Below, piece by piece: positions 1 to 9,356 of a DNA stretch of 64,000 bases; position 1 is the stretch's first letter; each line of letters starts with the position of its first letter. The DNA is taken from the NCBI GenBank assembly GCA_963724825.1, contig CAVRWT010000017.1, forward strand, positions 91,574 to 155,573, read 5' to 3'. The position numbers and the translations under genes are program-made. This DNA comes from JALYNX01 sp963724825. Its GTDB lineage: Bacteria; Actinomycetota; Acidimicrobiia; Spongiisociales; ZC4RG35. A model generated the notes under the pieces. The model saw nothing but the letters and a program-made list of their open reading frames with translations. It had not been told where the DNA came from and made no database searches.

Positions 1-1
1 G

Positions 2-403
2 GGGATGGCCGAGGCCGCCCTCAGCATCGCAGTCGACCATGCCACCACCAGGACTGCCTTTGGGACACCCATCGGGGAATTCCAGGGTGTGTCCCACCAG
101 TTGGCGGATGTGAGGCTTGCGATCGAGGCGGCTGCCCACCTTGTCTACTCGGCAGCGGAAGCCCATGACTCGGGCGACCGCGACGCCCTCACCGGGAAGG
201 CTGCGATGGCCAAGCTCTTTGCCACCGAGACCGCCCAGCGAGCCGTAGACGTTGCGATCCAGGTGCTGGGGGCGAGAGGACTGGAGGCGGGCTCCACACT
301 TGCCCATCTCTACACCGAGGTCCGGGCGCCCCGTATTTACGAAGGGACCTCTGAGATCCAGCGCAACATCATCGCCAGAGAGCTGTTCGCGGGGAGGATC
401 TAG
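2..403 (+). CDS. Acyl-CoA dehydrogenase, C-terminal part (5' end outside the window)
   Basis: This is the last ~133 residues of a flavin-dependent acyl-CoA dehydrogenase, which oxidises acyl-CoA to enoyl-CoA in fatty-acid or branched-chain acid breakdown. The reading frame is open to the window edge, so the N-terminal and middle domains are missing only because of the cut. Visible are the helical C-terminal domain motif RTAFGTPIGEFQG and the terminal YEGTSEIQR, whose Glu corresponds to the catalytic base of medium-chain type enzymes. Its TAG stop overlaps the stop of the convergent downstream gene in the palindrome CTAG (400-403). Substrate chain length cannot be told from this fragment. Confidence 0.93.
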   Translation, partial: GMAEAALSIAVDHATTRTAFGTPIGEFQGVSHQLADVRLAIEAAAHLVYSAAEAHDSGDRDALTGKAAMAKLFATETAQRAVDVAIQVLGARGLEAGSTLAHLYTEVRAPRIYEGTSEIQRNIIARELFAGRI

Positions 404-819
404 CCTCCGAGAGCGGCCGCGTACCCGGCCCGCACCATGATGCAGGCCCGGGTCAGCCAGACGAACGGGCCGCTGGAAAGTCTCTTCTCCAACTCGGGTG
501 ACTCGGCCCCGGGCTGGATCCAGATGTTCTGAATCCCCGCCTTCTCGCACTCGTCGAGCACGAGCAGGCCCCGCGCCGCCGGAATCACGAAATCGGCGAT
601 GGTTGGCTTTTCGGGCAGGTCGAGGACCGAATGCCAGCAAGGATCGCCATCGACGGTCTCACGGTAGGGGTTGACGGCGAACACCTTGTAGCCCTTGCGC
701 TTGAGATCCCGATAGATGATCCCGCCGTACTTGCCGGGGCGATCGGTCGCGCCGATCACTGCGACTGAGGCACCGGGTTGGGCCAGGAGTGGTGTGAGAT
801 CCGTCATTTCCTCAGACAA
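400..819 (-). CDS. CoA-binding domain protein (YccU-like)
   Basis: This 139-residue single-domain protein has the CoA-binding Rossmann fold found at the N-terminus of acyl-CoA synthetases (NDP-forming) and in stand-alone YccU-like proteins. The glycine-rich motif VIGATDRPGKYGG lies at about residues 20-32, followed by KVFAVNP and the conserved segment IWIQPGAES. The length fits the stand-alone family. It probably binds CoA or a nucleotide in the cytoplasm, but no reaction is established for the family. It is transcribed divergently from hutH across a 47-bp gap that must hold both promoters, and it converges on the acyl-CoA dehydrogenase. Confidence 0.85.
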   Translation of the reverse strand: MSEEMTDLTPLLAQPGASVAVIGATDRPGKYGGIIYRDLKRKGYKVFAVNPYRETVDGDPCWHSVLDLPEKPTIADFVIPAARGLLVLDECEKAGIQNIWIQPGAESPELEKRLSSGPFVWLTRACIMVRAGYAAALGG

Positions 820-866
820 CGGTATCGGAAGTTATGGCCTTCCCTGGAATCCAATATGTACCGTGA

Positions 867-2403
867 GTGAGCGTGAGCACCATCGTCATCGACGGCAACC
901 CCCTGACCCGGGCTGATGTGATCTCCGTCGCCCGCGACGGGGTCACAGTGGTCACGAGCCCACACCTGGCCGACCGCATGAGGCCCGCCAGGGACGTCGT
1001 CGAGTCTGCAGTCGACTCGAGCGAGGTCGTCTACGGGATCACCACCGGATTCGGGGCTCTGGCATCCACCCATATCGGGCGGGACCAGACCGAGGCCCTT
1101 CAATACAACCTCGTCCGCTCCCACGCCGCAGGAGTCGGGGACCCCCTTCCCGACGTCGTGGTCCGAGCGATGCTCCTGCTCCGGGCACGGACTCTGTCCC
1201 AGGGCCATTCCGGGGTCCGACCCGAGATCGTCGAGCGGCTCATCGAGATGCTCAACCGGGGGATCCTGCCTCTCGTCCCCTCCCAGGGCTCGGTGGGCGC
1301 CTCCGGAGACCTGGCACCCTTCGCCCACCTCGCGCTCCCGCTGATCGGTGAGGGCGAGGTCCGCTGGAACGGTGAGACCCTCACCGGAGCGCAGGCCCTG
1401 GCGAGGGCCGGCCTCGAACCACTTCGCCTTCAGACCAAGGAAGGCCTGTCACTGCTCAACGGGACCGAGGGAATGGCCGCAATGGGGATCCTCGCCCATG
1501 ATCAAGCCAACACCCTCCTGCTGGCAGCGGACGTAGCCTGCGCCCTCACTGTCGAGGCGGTGATGGGCAGTTCACGGCCGTTCCGACCCGAGGTCCATGC
1601 GCTGCGGCCCCATCCCGGGCAGGGGCAGTCGGCGCCGTCGGATCGCCGCCCTCCTCGAAGGCAGCGGGATCGGGGCCAGCCACGCCGACGACTTCCACCA
1701 CGCGGTCCAGGACGCCTACTCGTTGCGCTGTGCCCCTCAGGTACACGGCGCCGTGGCCGACACCCTCGACCACATGGCGGGAGTCCTCGACATCGAGATC
1801 GGCTCGGTGGTCGACAACCCGATCGTCTTCCCTGAAACGGCCGAGGTGATCTCAGCGGGCAACTTCCACGGCCAACCCCTCGCCTTCGTACTCGACTTCT
1901 GTGCGATTGCGGTCACCGAGCTGGGTTCGATCTCCGAGCGGCGGACGGACCGCATGCTGGACCCGACCCGCTCGGCAGGTCTTCCCGCCTTCCTGTCGCC
2001 GGATCCCGGTGTCAACTCCGGCTACATGATCAGCCAATACACCCAGGCTGCGTTGGTCGCCGAGAACCGGGTTCTCTCCCATCCCGCCTCGGTCGAGTCG
2101 ATTCCCACCTCCGGAATGCAGGAAGATCACGTTTCGATGGGTTGGGGCGCGGGGCGGAAGCTGTTCCCGGTCCTCGACAACACCCGCAGGGTCCTAGCGG
2201 TTGAGATGCTCTGCGCCGCCCAGGCCCTGGAATACCGACGGCCGCTGCGCCCCGCCCCGGGCACCTCGGCGGTAGCCGCCCTGATCAGAGAGCACGTCCC
2301 CCCACTCACCGAAGACAGATCGTTGGCCGGTGAGATCGAGACTGTTGCGGAATTGATCAGATCGGGAGAGATCGAGGCGGTGGTCTCCGCGCACACCGGA
2401 TGA
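867..2403 (+). CDS. hutH: Histidine ammonia-lyase (one frameshift)
   Basis: HutH removes ammonia from histidine to give urocanate, the first step of histidine breakdown. The MIO cofactor is built from Ala-Ser-Gly in GSVGASGDLAP (about residues 137-147). Typical flanking motifs are VYGITTGFGALA near the N-terminus and TSGMQEDHVSMG near the C-terminus. The frame changes near 1622-1625: reading HALRPHPGQ then IAALLEGSGIG needs one base less in a run of four G. I read this as one extra base, so the gene is probably intact in the organism. The start is GTG at 867, with a second GTG at 873 possible. The stop overlaps the hutI start in ATGA. No hutU is present nearby. Confidence 0.93.
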
Positions 2404-3602
2404 CTGACCTGCTGATCACGGGGATCGGGCGGCTGATCACCAACGACGGCCCGCCGGTCCTCGGAGCGGCCGTCGCCATCGATGGCGGCCGGGTTTCCTT
2501 CGCCGGGCCCGAGGCTGATGCCCCGCTGCAGGGCTCGAGCCGCCGAATCGAATGCGAGGGTCGGGCCGTGATCCCGGGATTTGTCGACGCTCACACCCAC
2601 CTGGTGTTTGCCGGCGACCGCTCCGACGAGTTCGTGGCTCGCCTCGCCGGAGCCCCCTACACCGGTGGTGGGATCCTCTCGACGGTGGAAGCGACGAGAG
2701 CGGCATCGGAGGAGGATCTCGTCCGCCAATCCACCGCCCGGGCCCGCAGAATGATCTCCGCCGGCACCACCACCCTCGAGATCAAGACCGGATACGGGCT
2801 GGACCTCGCAACTGAGCAGAGACTGCTCCGGGTGGCCCATCGCCTCGCCGAGGAGTTGCCGGTGACCATCAAGACCACCTTCCTCGGCGCTCACACTTTC
2901 CCCGAGGAGTTCCGAAATGATGCCGACCGATACGTCGACTTGATCGTCGACGAGATGTTGCCGACCGTCGCCTCCGAAGCCGACTTCTGCGATGTCTTCG
3001 TCGAAGAGGGCGCCTTCAGCCTCGATCAGGGCAGACGCATCCTCGAAGCGGCGATCGGCCTCGGCCTGCCCGCTCGTGTTCACGCCGAGCAGTTGAGCCA
3101 TAGCGGCGGTGCGCTCCTGGCCGCCGAGTTGGGAGCCATGTCGGCCGATCATCTCGATTGGGCGACGGTCGACGACGCCGACGCTCTCGCCGCGGCCGGA
3201 GTCTGCGGTGTCCTCACCCCGGGGGCCTCCTATTCGCTCCGGCACCCACAGGCGCCGGGAAGGATGCTGCTGGACCGAGGGGTGACCATCGCCCTCGCCA
3301 CCGATTGCAACCCGGGAACCTCCTACATCGAGTCGATGGGCCTGGTGATCTCACTGGCCTGCGTGTTGATGGAGCTGACCGTCGAACAGGCTGTCTACGC
3401 CGCGACGCGGGGCGGTGCGATCGCGTTGGGCCTCGACGATCACGGGCACCTCAGACAAGGGGCCGCCGGGGACCTGGTGATCCTGGACGCACCCACCGAA
3501 GCCCATCTCGCCTATCGACCTGCGACCAACCTGGTGTGGAAGACCATCAGAGGAGGTAGCTTCCAGCCCCACCTTTCGAGCAAGGAGCAAGCAAGTGCAT
3601 GA
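2400..3602 (+). CDS. hutI: Imidazolonepropionase
   Basis: HutI hydrolyses 4-imidazolone-5-propionate to N-formimino-glutamate, the third step of histidine degradation. The 400-residue length is normal for this amidohydrolase. Metal ligands are visible: H65 and H67 in DAHTHLVFAG, H228 in RVHAEQLSH, and D302 in ATDCNPGTS; MSADHLDW (H251) is also conserved. The ATG overlaps the hutH stop by 4 bp, indicating translational coupling. The absence of hutU (urocanase) and a formimidoylglutamate hydrolase between or beside these genes means the pathway must be completed from another locus. Confidence 0.96.
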   Translation: MTDLLITGIGRLITNDGPPVLGAAVAIDGGRVSFAGPEADAPLQGSSRRIECEGRAVIPGFVDAHTHLVFAGDRSDEFVARLAGAPYTGGGILSTVEATRAASEEDLVRQSTARARRMISAGTTTLEIKTGYGLDLATEQRLLRVAHRLAEELPVTIKTTFLGAHTFPEEFRNDADRYVDLIVDEMLPTVASEADFCDVFVEEGAFSLDQGRRILEAAIGLGLPARVHAEQLSHSGGALLAAELGAMSADHLDWATVDDADALAAAGVCGVLTPGASYSLRHPQAPGRMLLDRGVTIALATDCNPGTSYIESMGLVISLACVLMELTVEQAVYAATRGGAIALGLDDHGHLRQGAAGDLVILDAPTEAHLAYRPATNLVWKTIRGGSFQPHLSSKEQASA

Positions 3603-4038
3603 CGGCCTCCTCTTCCTCCACATCCTCGGTGCCGCCGCTTGGATCGGTGGTGGCATCTATGGGTATTTCAGCTATCCATCCTTGGTGCGACTGGGCCCGC
3701 CGACCGCAGAAGGGCTGCTCAAGGGCATGGAGAAGTGGGGGGCCATCTACTTTGGATCCGCCTCCGGGCTGGTAGTCCTGTCCGGGATCGGCCTGGTGCT
3801 GACATCCGACGCTTACGACTGGAGCGACACCTTCGTCCTGATCGGTCTCGGGGCCTTCATCGCCAGCGGGGTCATCCAGTCAACCATCGGGAAGAGGGCA
3901 AACGAGAGGGTGATGGAGGCCGCCACAACGGGAGCGGGGATCCCGGAGGCGATCAAGGCGGCGCAGCAGACCGGGCTTTGGGACTTCGTTGTTCTGTTCG
4001 TCACGTTGTGGGCAATGATCAGCAAGCTGGGAGCCTGA
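3595..4038 (+). CDS. Small integral membrane protein (DUF2269-like)
   Basis: This 147-residue protein has about four hydrophobic segments (roughly 5-25, 50-72, 78-97 and 128-145) and starts with LFLHILGAAAWIGGGIY, typical of DUF2269/CopD-like small membrane proteins with a His in the first helix. No catalytic motif is visible and no function is known to me. The start is GTG at 3595, overlapping the end of hutI by 8 bp. It is probably co-transcribed with hutHI and the following methyltransferase, though a shared role is not evident. Confidence 0.7.
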   Translation: MHDGLLFLHILGAAAWIGGGIYGYFSYPSLVRLGPPTAEGLLKGMEKWGAIYFGSASGLVVLSGIGLVLTSDAYDWSDTFVLIGLGAFIASGVIQSTIGKRANERVMEAATTGAGIPEAIKAAQQTGLWDFVVLFVTLWAMISKLGA

Positions 4039-4048
4039 AAGGCAAGAA

Positions 4049-5098
4049 ATGGATCGGAACAAGATCGAGTCGTTCCTCGATCGGTTTCTGGAGCTCGCCT
4101 CTGGCGCAACCACCATCGGCCTCCTGGCGGTGGCGGATCGCAGTGGGCTCCTGGAGTATCTCGGCACCGGACAGGGCGGCACGTCTGTGGAGATAGCGGT
4201 GGCCGCCGGGCTCGAGGAGAGATACGTCCAGGAGATCCTGTCCGGTCTCGCCGCAGCAGGGGTTGTGGATTACGACCCGGAATCGGAGCGTTTCGATCTT
4301 CCCCCGGAGCACGCCTTGTTCCTCTCCGACGAGGAAAGCCCCTATTTCATGGGTGGCTGGTTCGACATGATCCCGGCGGTGATGGGCCAGGTCGATGGGA
4401 TCGCCAATGCCACGGTTCACGGCGGTGGCGTCAGCTTCGAGCAGTTCGGCCCGGGCTTGATACGGGGAATTGGCCGTGGGAACAGCCCGTCGCAGAAGAT
4501 CTTCCTCACCAATCGCTGGTTGCCCGCGGTACCCGGGCTGGCACCGCGCTTGGAGTCCGGGATCCGGATTGCCGATGTCGGTTGCGGCTCGGGAAGTGCT
4601 GTGATCCTGATGGCTCAAGCCTTTCCCAACTCGGAGGTCGTCGGCTTCGACATCTCAGCCGACTCGGTTGGTGTGGCGACAGATAGGGCGCGCACCATCC
4701 CCAATGCCTCTTTTCAAGTGGCAGGAGCAGAAGCCATCCCGACCGAGCCCGGCTTCGACTTCATCACCACCTTCGACGTGATCCACGATCTCGCCGAACC
4801 GATGGCCGGGTTGCGAAGGATCCGGGAGTCGTTGACCGACGATGGCCTGTATCTGATGATGGAGCCCCACGCCAGCTCAAACCTGGAAGAGAACCTGAAC
4901 CCGCGCGGAGCACTCCTCTACGGGATTTCGACCATGCACTGCATGACCCAATCCCTGGCCAAGGGTGGCGACGGGTTGGGTGCAGCCTGGGGCCATCAGA
5001 AGGCGGAGCGTTATGCCGCCGAGGCGGGGTTCAGTCGCTTCCAGACCCTGGAGGAGATCAGCAACCGATTCTCGGCTTTCTACCTGTTGTCGGCATAG
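4049..5098 (+). CDS. Winged-helix class I SAM-dependent methyltransferase
   Basis: This 349-residue protein has an N-terminal winged-helix/dimerisation region (about residues 15-95) followed by a class I methyltransferase domain. The SAM-binding glycine motif ADVGCGSGSA lies at about 175-184, an acidic residue ends the second strand (VVGFDIS), and FDVIHDL is motif IV-like. The architecture matches methyltransferases annotated as S20-like or O-methyltransferase-like in actinobacteria. The substrate is unknown; small-molecule O- or N-methylation is likely. It lies 10 bp after the small membrane protein, so probably the same operon, and converges on the DUF2207 gene. Confidence 0.85.
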   Translation: MDRNKIESFLDRFLELASGATTIGLLAVADRSGLLEYLGTGQGGTSVEIAVAAGLEERYVQEILSGLAAAGVVDYDPESERFDLPPEHALFLSDEESPYFMGGWFDMIPAVMGQVDGIANATVHGGGVSFEQFGPGLIRGIGRGNSPSQKIFLTNRWLPAVPGLAPRLESGIRIADVGCGSGSAVILMAQAFPNSEVVGFDISADSVGVATDRARTIPNASFQVAGAEAIPTEPGFDFITTFDVIHDLAEPMAGLRRIRESLTDDGLYLMMEPHASSNLEENLNPRGALLYGISTMHCMTQSLAKGGDGLGAAWGHQKAERYAAEAGFSRFQTLEEISNRFSAFYLLSA

Positions 5099-5102
5099 TC
5101 GA

Positions 5103-6956
5103 CTACCAGGCGCCACCGCCTCCACCACCGCCGCCGCCACCTCCGCCGCCGGAGAAGCCGCCGCCCCCGCCGCTGGACGATGGTGGGGTGAAAGCTCCGG
5201 CGAGGGACGACTGAATGCCGGCGAATGCGTTCTCGCTGTGGCCCCCCGAGTAGCCGTAAGTGCCGAACCAGTAGATCGACGACGTGGTCTCCAATTCGGG
5301 GGGTGCGTGAAGGCGGGCCTGCTGGAGAACCTCAGCGGCCACGCCAAACACGATGGCATACACCAGGTAGCGGTCCCATAGCTCGAGCGAGATCGGCGGC
5401 GCCTCCTCGAGTCTCGAGAAGTCGGACAGGTACCGGCGGAACGCCTCCCAACGAGCCGACTCCAGGGCGCCCTCCTTGGATCGCCGGTTCCTGACCCGCC
5501 GAAAGCTGAGGAGGACGAACAACATGATCGTCCCCACCAGGAGCCCGATGGAGATCAAAGCTGCGATCACATCTCCGCCGGGGACGTTCGACAACAACTT
5601 GGGAAGCAGGAAGAACGACGCGATCACGGCAACTGCCATGATCAGGCGCACCGCCCAGGACACTCCGTAGCCTCGATCATCGAGCAGACCGCTCCTCCGC
5701 ACCGCACCCAGGGACTGGTCCCGGAAGTTTTCGTAGCTCTTGGCGTTGGCAGCGGCGTCGTCCCGAATCGCATCCCGGAATTCGTGCAGAGGTCGCGGCC
5801 CCAATTCGAGTACCCGTCTGACGACACCCATCAGAGACTGCTCGAAGTTGCGAAGCTCGACTTCCTTCTCCGGGATCGAGAGAGTCAGGTCGGTAATGGT
5901 CTCGGTCTTGAGACCGCCCCACGTCGACCGTTCCACCTGGGAGGGACTGGCCGCGATGACCCCCCTCCTGATGAGATCGAACATGGTCGCGGTGAATTCC
6001 TTCTCGGTGACACTGCCCTGGGTGATCAGGGCCCCGACTTCGGCGGGGGTGAGATCGGACGGCGGTTCCTGCTCGTAGTCGCGGTCGTAGTCGACGCGGG
6101 GCTCCTTGCCGTACCTCAGATAGACAAACCCACCGGCGCCAACCGCGGTGAGCAGGGCAAACACCGTCCCCCAGATCAGACCGGTTCTCCCCGCCCGGGC
6201 CGCCTGCTCGGCGTCATCGGCGAAGGATTCCTCCTCGGCGAGGATGCTCGGAAGGCCGTCCCCGGAGACAACGGTCGCCCCGTTGGTGGCGGATAGAAGG
6301 TCGGTGGGGAAGACCACCCGAATCTCGACCCATTGCTCGGCCGGGATGTTCCTCGCCTCCAACGAGGGAGAGACCCCGTCGTCACCCAAGGAGGTAGCCC
6401 CGTCCACGTCGAAGGGATGGCCCCAGACTTTGACATCGCCCTCGGCCGGTTGGCCGGGAAGCTCGACCCTGGCGTGAAGCTGATCGAGGCCGACCGACCA
6501 CTGGTCACCCCAAACCTTGTAGTTGACGTCGACCACGTCGTCGTAGGCCGTAGCGAGCCCGGTGATCACGTAGGAGAGCTTGAAGATCCGTGTCTCGTCC
6601 TGCGAGTCGTGATGCCAGACGATTCGCACCAATCCGTTGAACTCGGCAACCCCGTAGGTGCCCGGCGGTGAGCTGCAGCCGAGCTCGGTGCATCCTCCCG
6701 GGGTGTAGACGGTGGACTCATCGCGGACCGAGACCGAAGTCACTCTTTCGCCCGGTCCCAGCGGGATGTCGCGATACGCCCCCGTGAAGTCCCCCGAGAA
6801 ATCGAAGCTGAGGATTTCGGTGATGGAAAGCGAGCCGTCGTCGTTGACGACCACGGTGACATCGGCGTTGGAGAGCCAGAAGGACTTGGCGAATGCTGCG
6901 GTCGCCGGGCCGACCACCAGCAGAACTATCAGAGCGAGCCGGGAAAAGCGGCTCAA
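5103..6956 (-). CDS. DUF2207 membrane protein with glycine-rich tail
   Basis: This protein begins with a signal-like hydrophobic stretch (SRLALIVLLVVGPATAAFA), then an extracytoplasmic DUF2207 beta domain (about residues 25-200), one transmembrane helix, a cytoplasmic region, two more hydrophobic helices, and a C-terminus made almost only of Gly and Ser before a final AW. This is the usual YciQ/DUF2207 layout. I chose TTG at 6956, two bases after the lemA stop, because it gives a clean signal peptide. A TTG at 7028 inside lemA would add a charged 24-residue leader. DUF2207 genes commonly sit beside lemA, as here. The function is not established; an envelope role is inferred. Confidence 0.85.
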   Translation of the reverse strand: MSRFSRLALIVLLVVGPATAAFAKSFWLSNADVTVVVNDDGSLSITEILSFDFSGDFTGAYRDIPLGPGERVTSVSVRDESTVYTPGGCTELGCSSPPGTYGVAEFNGLVRIVWHHDSQDETRIFKLSYVITGLATAYDDVVDVNYKVWGDQWSVGLDQLHARVELPGQPAEGDVKVWGHPFDVDGATSLGDDGVSPSLEARNIPAEQWVEIRVVFPTDLLSATNGATVVSGDGLPSILAEEESFADDAEQAARAGRTGLIWGTVFALLTAVGAGGFVYLRYGKEPRVDYDRDYEQEPPSDLTPAEVGALITQGSVTEKEFTATMFDLIRRGVIAASPSQVERSTWGGLKTETITDLTLSIPEKEVELRNFEQSLMGVVRRVLELGPRPLHEFRDAIRDDAAANAKSYENFRDQSLGAVRRSGLLDDRGYGVSWAVRLIMAVAVIASFFLLPKLLSNVPGGDVIAALISIGLLVGTIMLFVLLSFRRVRNRRSKEGALESARWEAFRRYLSDFSRLEEAPPISLELWDRYLVYAIVFGVAAEVLQQARLHAPPELETTSSIYWFGTYGYSGGHSENAFAGIQSSLAGAFTPPSSSGGGGGFSGGGGGGGGGGGGGAW

Positions 6957-6957
6957 C

Positions 6958-7500
6958 TCAGAAGTCGACGGTCGGCGCTTGCTCCGCTTCAGGGCCGGCC
7001 TCGAAGAACTCCCTGACTTTGAAGCCAAAGGCGCCCGCTACCAGGTTGGTTGGCACCTGCTGGACCGTGTTGTTGTAGCTGAGGACGGTGTCGTTGTAGA
7101 TCTGGCGAGAGACCGCGATCTTGTTCTCGGTTTCGGCCAACTCCGCTTGGAGTTGCTGGAAGTTCTCGGAAGCCCGTAACTCTGGATAGGCCTCAGCCAC
7201 CGCGAACAACTGGCGCAGGGCCTGAGTCAGGAACCCTTCGGCCTGCGCCGCTTCAGCGGGCCCGGCGGCCGAAGCTGCCGCGTTACGGGCTTGAGTGACC
7301 CGCTCGAAAGTCTGCTGCTCGTGAGCGGCGTAGCCCTTGACCGTCTCCACCAGATTGGGGATGAGGTCGTACCGCCGCTTCAGCTGAACCTGCACCTGGC
7401 CCCAGGCGTTGTCCACCCGATTCCGCCCCTGGACGAGACGGTTGTAGATCATCACGCCGAAAAGAAGAAGGGCGACGACTATGCCGATGATCCACCACAT
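6958..7500 (-). CDS. lemA: LemA family protein
   Basis: This 180-residue LemA protein starts with a single membrane anchor (WWIIGIVVALLLFGVMIYN) followed by a long coiled-coil-like helical domain with the family signatures QVQVQLKRRYDLIPNLVETVKGYA and YNDTVLSYN. It ends with the usual VREFFEA segment. The start ATG at 7500 gives the exact family N-terminus; an open frame continues upstream but has no LemA similarity. It is the first gene of a two-gene operon with the DUF2207 protein. LemA proteins are membrane-anchored with the bulk outside or inside depending on family member; no biochemical role is firmly known. Confidence 0.95.
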   Translation of the reverse strand: MWWIIGIVVALLLFGVMIYNRLVQGRNRVDNAWGQVQVQLKRRYDLIPNLVETVKGYAAHEQQTFERVTQARNAAASAAGPAEAAQAEGFLTQALRQLFAVAEAYPELRASENFQQLQAELAETENKIAVSRQIYNDTVLSYNNTVQQVPTNLVAGAFGFKVREFFEAGPEAEQAPTVDF

Positions 7501-7569
7501 GGTGCGGAGTGTAGAGCAACGCCGGCCAGGCAACCGGACGCACCACCTGCAGCCCTTTAGGCTGCCGCT

Positions 7570-7953
7570 ATGACTTCGGTCGAGAAGTTCGCAGCGGTCA
7601 TCACCTGCATGGATGGGCGGATTCAGACCCGCACCATCGATCAGCTGATGACGAGGTTCGGAGCGCGTCACATCGACAACATCACCACTACAGGCGCGGT
7701 CCAACATCTCGCTGGAACGGTCACCCCCACCGGAGAGGGCCTGCTCGAGAGTCTGACAGTCTCGGTCAAGGCCCACGGCACCACTCAGGTGGCGATCGTG
7801 GCCCATGGTGGATGCGCTGGGAATCCGGTTCCGGACGCCGAGCAAAAGGCCCAGCTGCGTGACGCGGTGATCACAGTTAGCGGCCGGTTCCCCGATCTCG
7901 AGGTGATTGCCCTGTTTCTCGAGCCGAAATTGGGCTTCGAGAAGATCGGCTAG
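7570..7953 (+). CDS. Short beta-carbonic-anhydrase-like protein
   Basis: This 127-residue protein carries the metal-binding layout of beta-carbonic anhydrases in reduced form: VITCMDGRI near residue 12 (Cys, with the Asp-Arg dyad) and IVAHGGCAGNP near residue 77 (His-x-x-Cys). Full-length beta enzymes are about 200 residues, so this belongs to a compact related group. The ligands for zinc are all present, but reversible hydration of CO2 is inferred, not shown. It has its own start after a 69-bp gap divergent from lemA, and the DUF169 gene follows after 30 bp. Confidence 0.75.
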   Translation: MTSVEKFAAVITCMDGRIQTRTIDQLMTRFGARHIDNITTTGAVQHLAGTVTPTGEGLLESLTVSVKAHGTTQVAIVAHGGCAGNPVPDAEQKAQLRDAVITVSGRFPDLEVIALFLEPKLGFEKIG

Positions 7954-7983
7954 GTTCTGATCTCCAATCTTGAAAGGACCGCT

Positions 7984-8694
7984 TTGAGTTTCGCCGCCTC
8001 TTCCGACGCCCTGACCACTCTGCTCGGGCTCGAGCACTCGCCAGTTGCCATCACCTTCCACGACGAAGTCCCCAACAACGGGGTGCCCCGATTCGCCGAG
8101 CCGATGTCAGAGCCGACCGAGGACGGGCGGTCGGGCAGGGCGGCTGCCCCATGCGTCTTCTGGATGCACGGGCACGACTACACCTTCGACACCGTCGCCG
8201 AGGATCATGGCAACTGCTCGGTCGGCCGCTTCACCCATGGCTTCGCCGAGGCCGCCGACATCCTCGACAAGAACGACGTTGCTGCACTGCTCGACGTCGG
8301 GTGGGTGACCATGGAGGCATTCGCCGGCGTGGCGACGCTCTCCCGCCGACCCAAAGGGGTCCGTTACGGGCCGCTGGCCGAGGCGAAATCGACCCCCGAT
8401 GTTGTCATGCTGCGGGTCTCCCCTCGTCAGATGATGGAGATCAATGACGCCGTCGAAGTGGAATGGTCGGGCAAGCCCCAGTGCCAGATCCTGCCCCGGG
8501 CAGCCGACACCGGGGTCATCGCCGCCTCCATGGGATGTGCGTTGTCCCGGGCGAGGACCGGGATGGGCGACGACGAGCTCACGGTTGCGGTGCCCGGCAG
8601 CCGGGTGGAGGAACTGGTCGACGCATTGCGGGACGTGTGTCGGGCGGACGAGATGGTGGCTGTCTACGCCGAGGCCGACCTGGCTCGCTTCTGA
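7984..8694 (+). CDS. DUF169 domain protein
   Basis: This 236-residue protein resembles DUF169 family proteins: an N-terminal LLGLEHSPVAITFHDEVP, a Cys-containing central segment (AAPCVFWMHG, EDHGNCSVGRFTHGF) and a C-terminal PRQMMEINDAV region. Several conserved Cys suggest metal or Fe-S binding, but no function is established for the family. It starts at TTG 7984, supported by a Shine-Dalgarno-like GAAAGGA about 6 bases upstream. It may be co-transcribed with the carbonic-anhydrase-like gene. Confidence 0.82.
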   Translation: MSFAASSDALTTLLGLEHSPVAITFHDEVPNNGVPRFAEPMSEPTEDGRSGRAAAPCVFWMHGHDYTFDTVAEDHGNCSVGRFTHGFAEAADILDKNDVAALLDVGWVTMEAFAGVATLSRRPKGVRYGPLAEAKSTPDVVMLRVSPRQMMEINDAVEVEWSGKPQCQILPRAADTGVIAASMGCALSRARTGMGDDELTVAVPGSRVEELVDALRDVCRADEMVAVYAEADLARF

Positions 8695-8696
8695 TC

Positions 8697-9356
8697 TCAG
8701 CGCTTGGGCGGCGGTTCGAGAGCGTCGACTGCGGCTGCCCACTCGCGGGCAGTTCGACAGCCGGATCGGGACATAAGTCGCAGATAGAGGTCGGATCCCG
8801 TCACCCTCGACCCACGCCGAGGGTTCTCCCTCGCCATAGACCCAAGACCGGCCAAGGTCGGTTGCGTGAAGCCCGAGAGTCGGCACGCCGTCGAGCCTGG
8901 GCAGCCACATGTCGGAGATACTCTTCGAGCCCGGCGCACGCAACGGCGTCCAGCAGCGGCTGTTCGTCACCCCATGCCTGCTCGGCGTCCCAGCGATGAA
9001 CACCGGTCTCGATCAGCATCCGCCGCTGCCACCAACCCGACGGTGGAGTGCGGAGCCGAAGCCCCACACCGAGGCGTCGTGATCGGTGCTCGCCAATGCC
9101 TCCAGCATCGATTCCAGGGTCTCCGAGAACCATCGCGACACGTCACCGTGCACGGCATTCGTGGACCGGACACCCGTTCTTGGGCGAGATCGATGCAGAT
9201 GATGGTGGTCCGACCGTGAACCGAGGCAAGGTGAGAAAGAAGGTCGGCCATCGACCAACCGGGGTATTGGGGAACAGGGCGCTCCAGGTCTCGATCGGCC
9301 ATCTCGAGGATCCGCAGTGCCTCGGATCGAATCATTTCTCGCTCAGCCGAGGGCAC
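8697..9356 (-). pseudogene. Maleylpyruvate isomerase family / DinB-fold gene, broken by several frameshifts
   Basis: Pieces of one protein are spread over the frames of this strand: first MIRSEALRILEMADRDLERPVPQYPGWS...ADLLSHLASVHG, then VSRWFSETLESMLEALASTDHD, then PPSGWWQRRMLIETGVHRWDAEQAWG, then LHATDLGRSWVYGEGEP, then GSDLYLRLMSR...AAAVDALEPPPKR. Read together they match the mycothiol-dependent maleylpyruvate isomerase / TIGR03083 family: DinB four-helix bundle with metal-binding His in LLSHL and ETGVHRWDA. At least four frame changes in 660 bp are needed, more than in neighbouring genes, so decay is possible, but sequence error cannot be excluded. A possible start is ATG 9335 or the codon at 9356, overlapping the sucD end. 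Confidence 0.7.

Noticed and set aside
2127..3245. A 372-residue minus-strand open frame across hutI
   Set aside because: It lies opposite a complete imidazolonepropionase with all metal ligands and shows low-complexity Gly/Arg/Asp content typical of antisense frames.
5103..5170. The GGC/GGT-rich stretch at the 3' end of the DUF2207 gene as a tandem-repeat element
   Set aside because: It encodes the poly-glycine tail normal for DUF2207 proteins.
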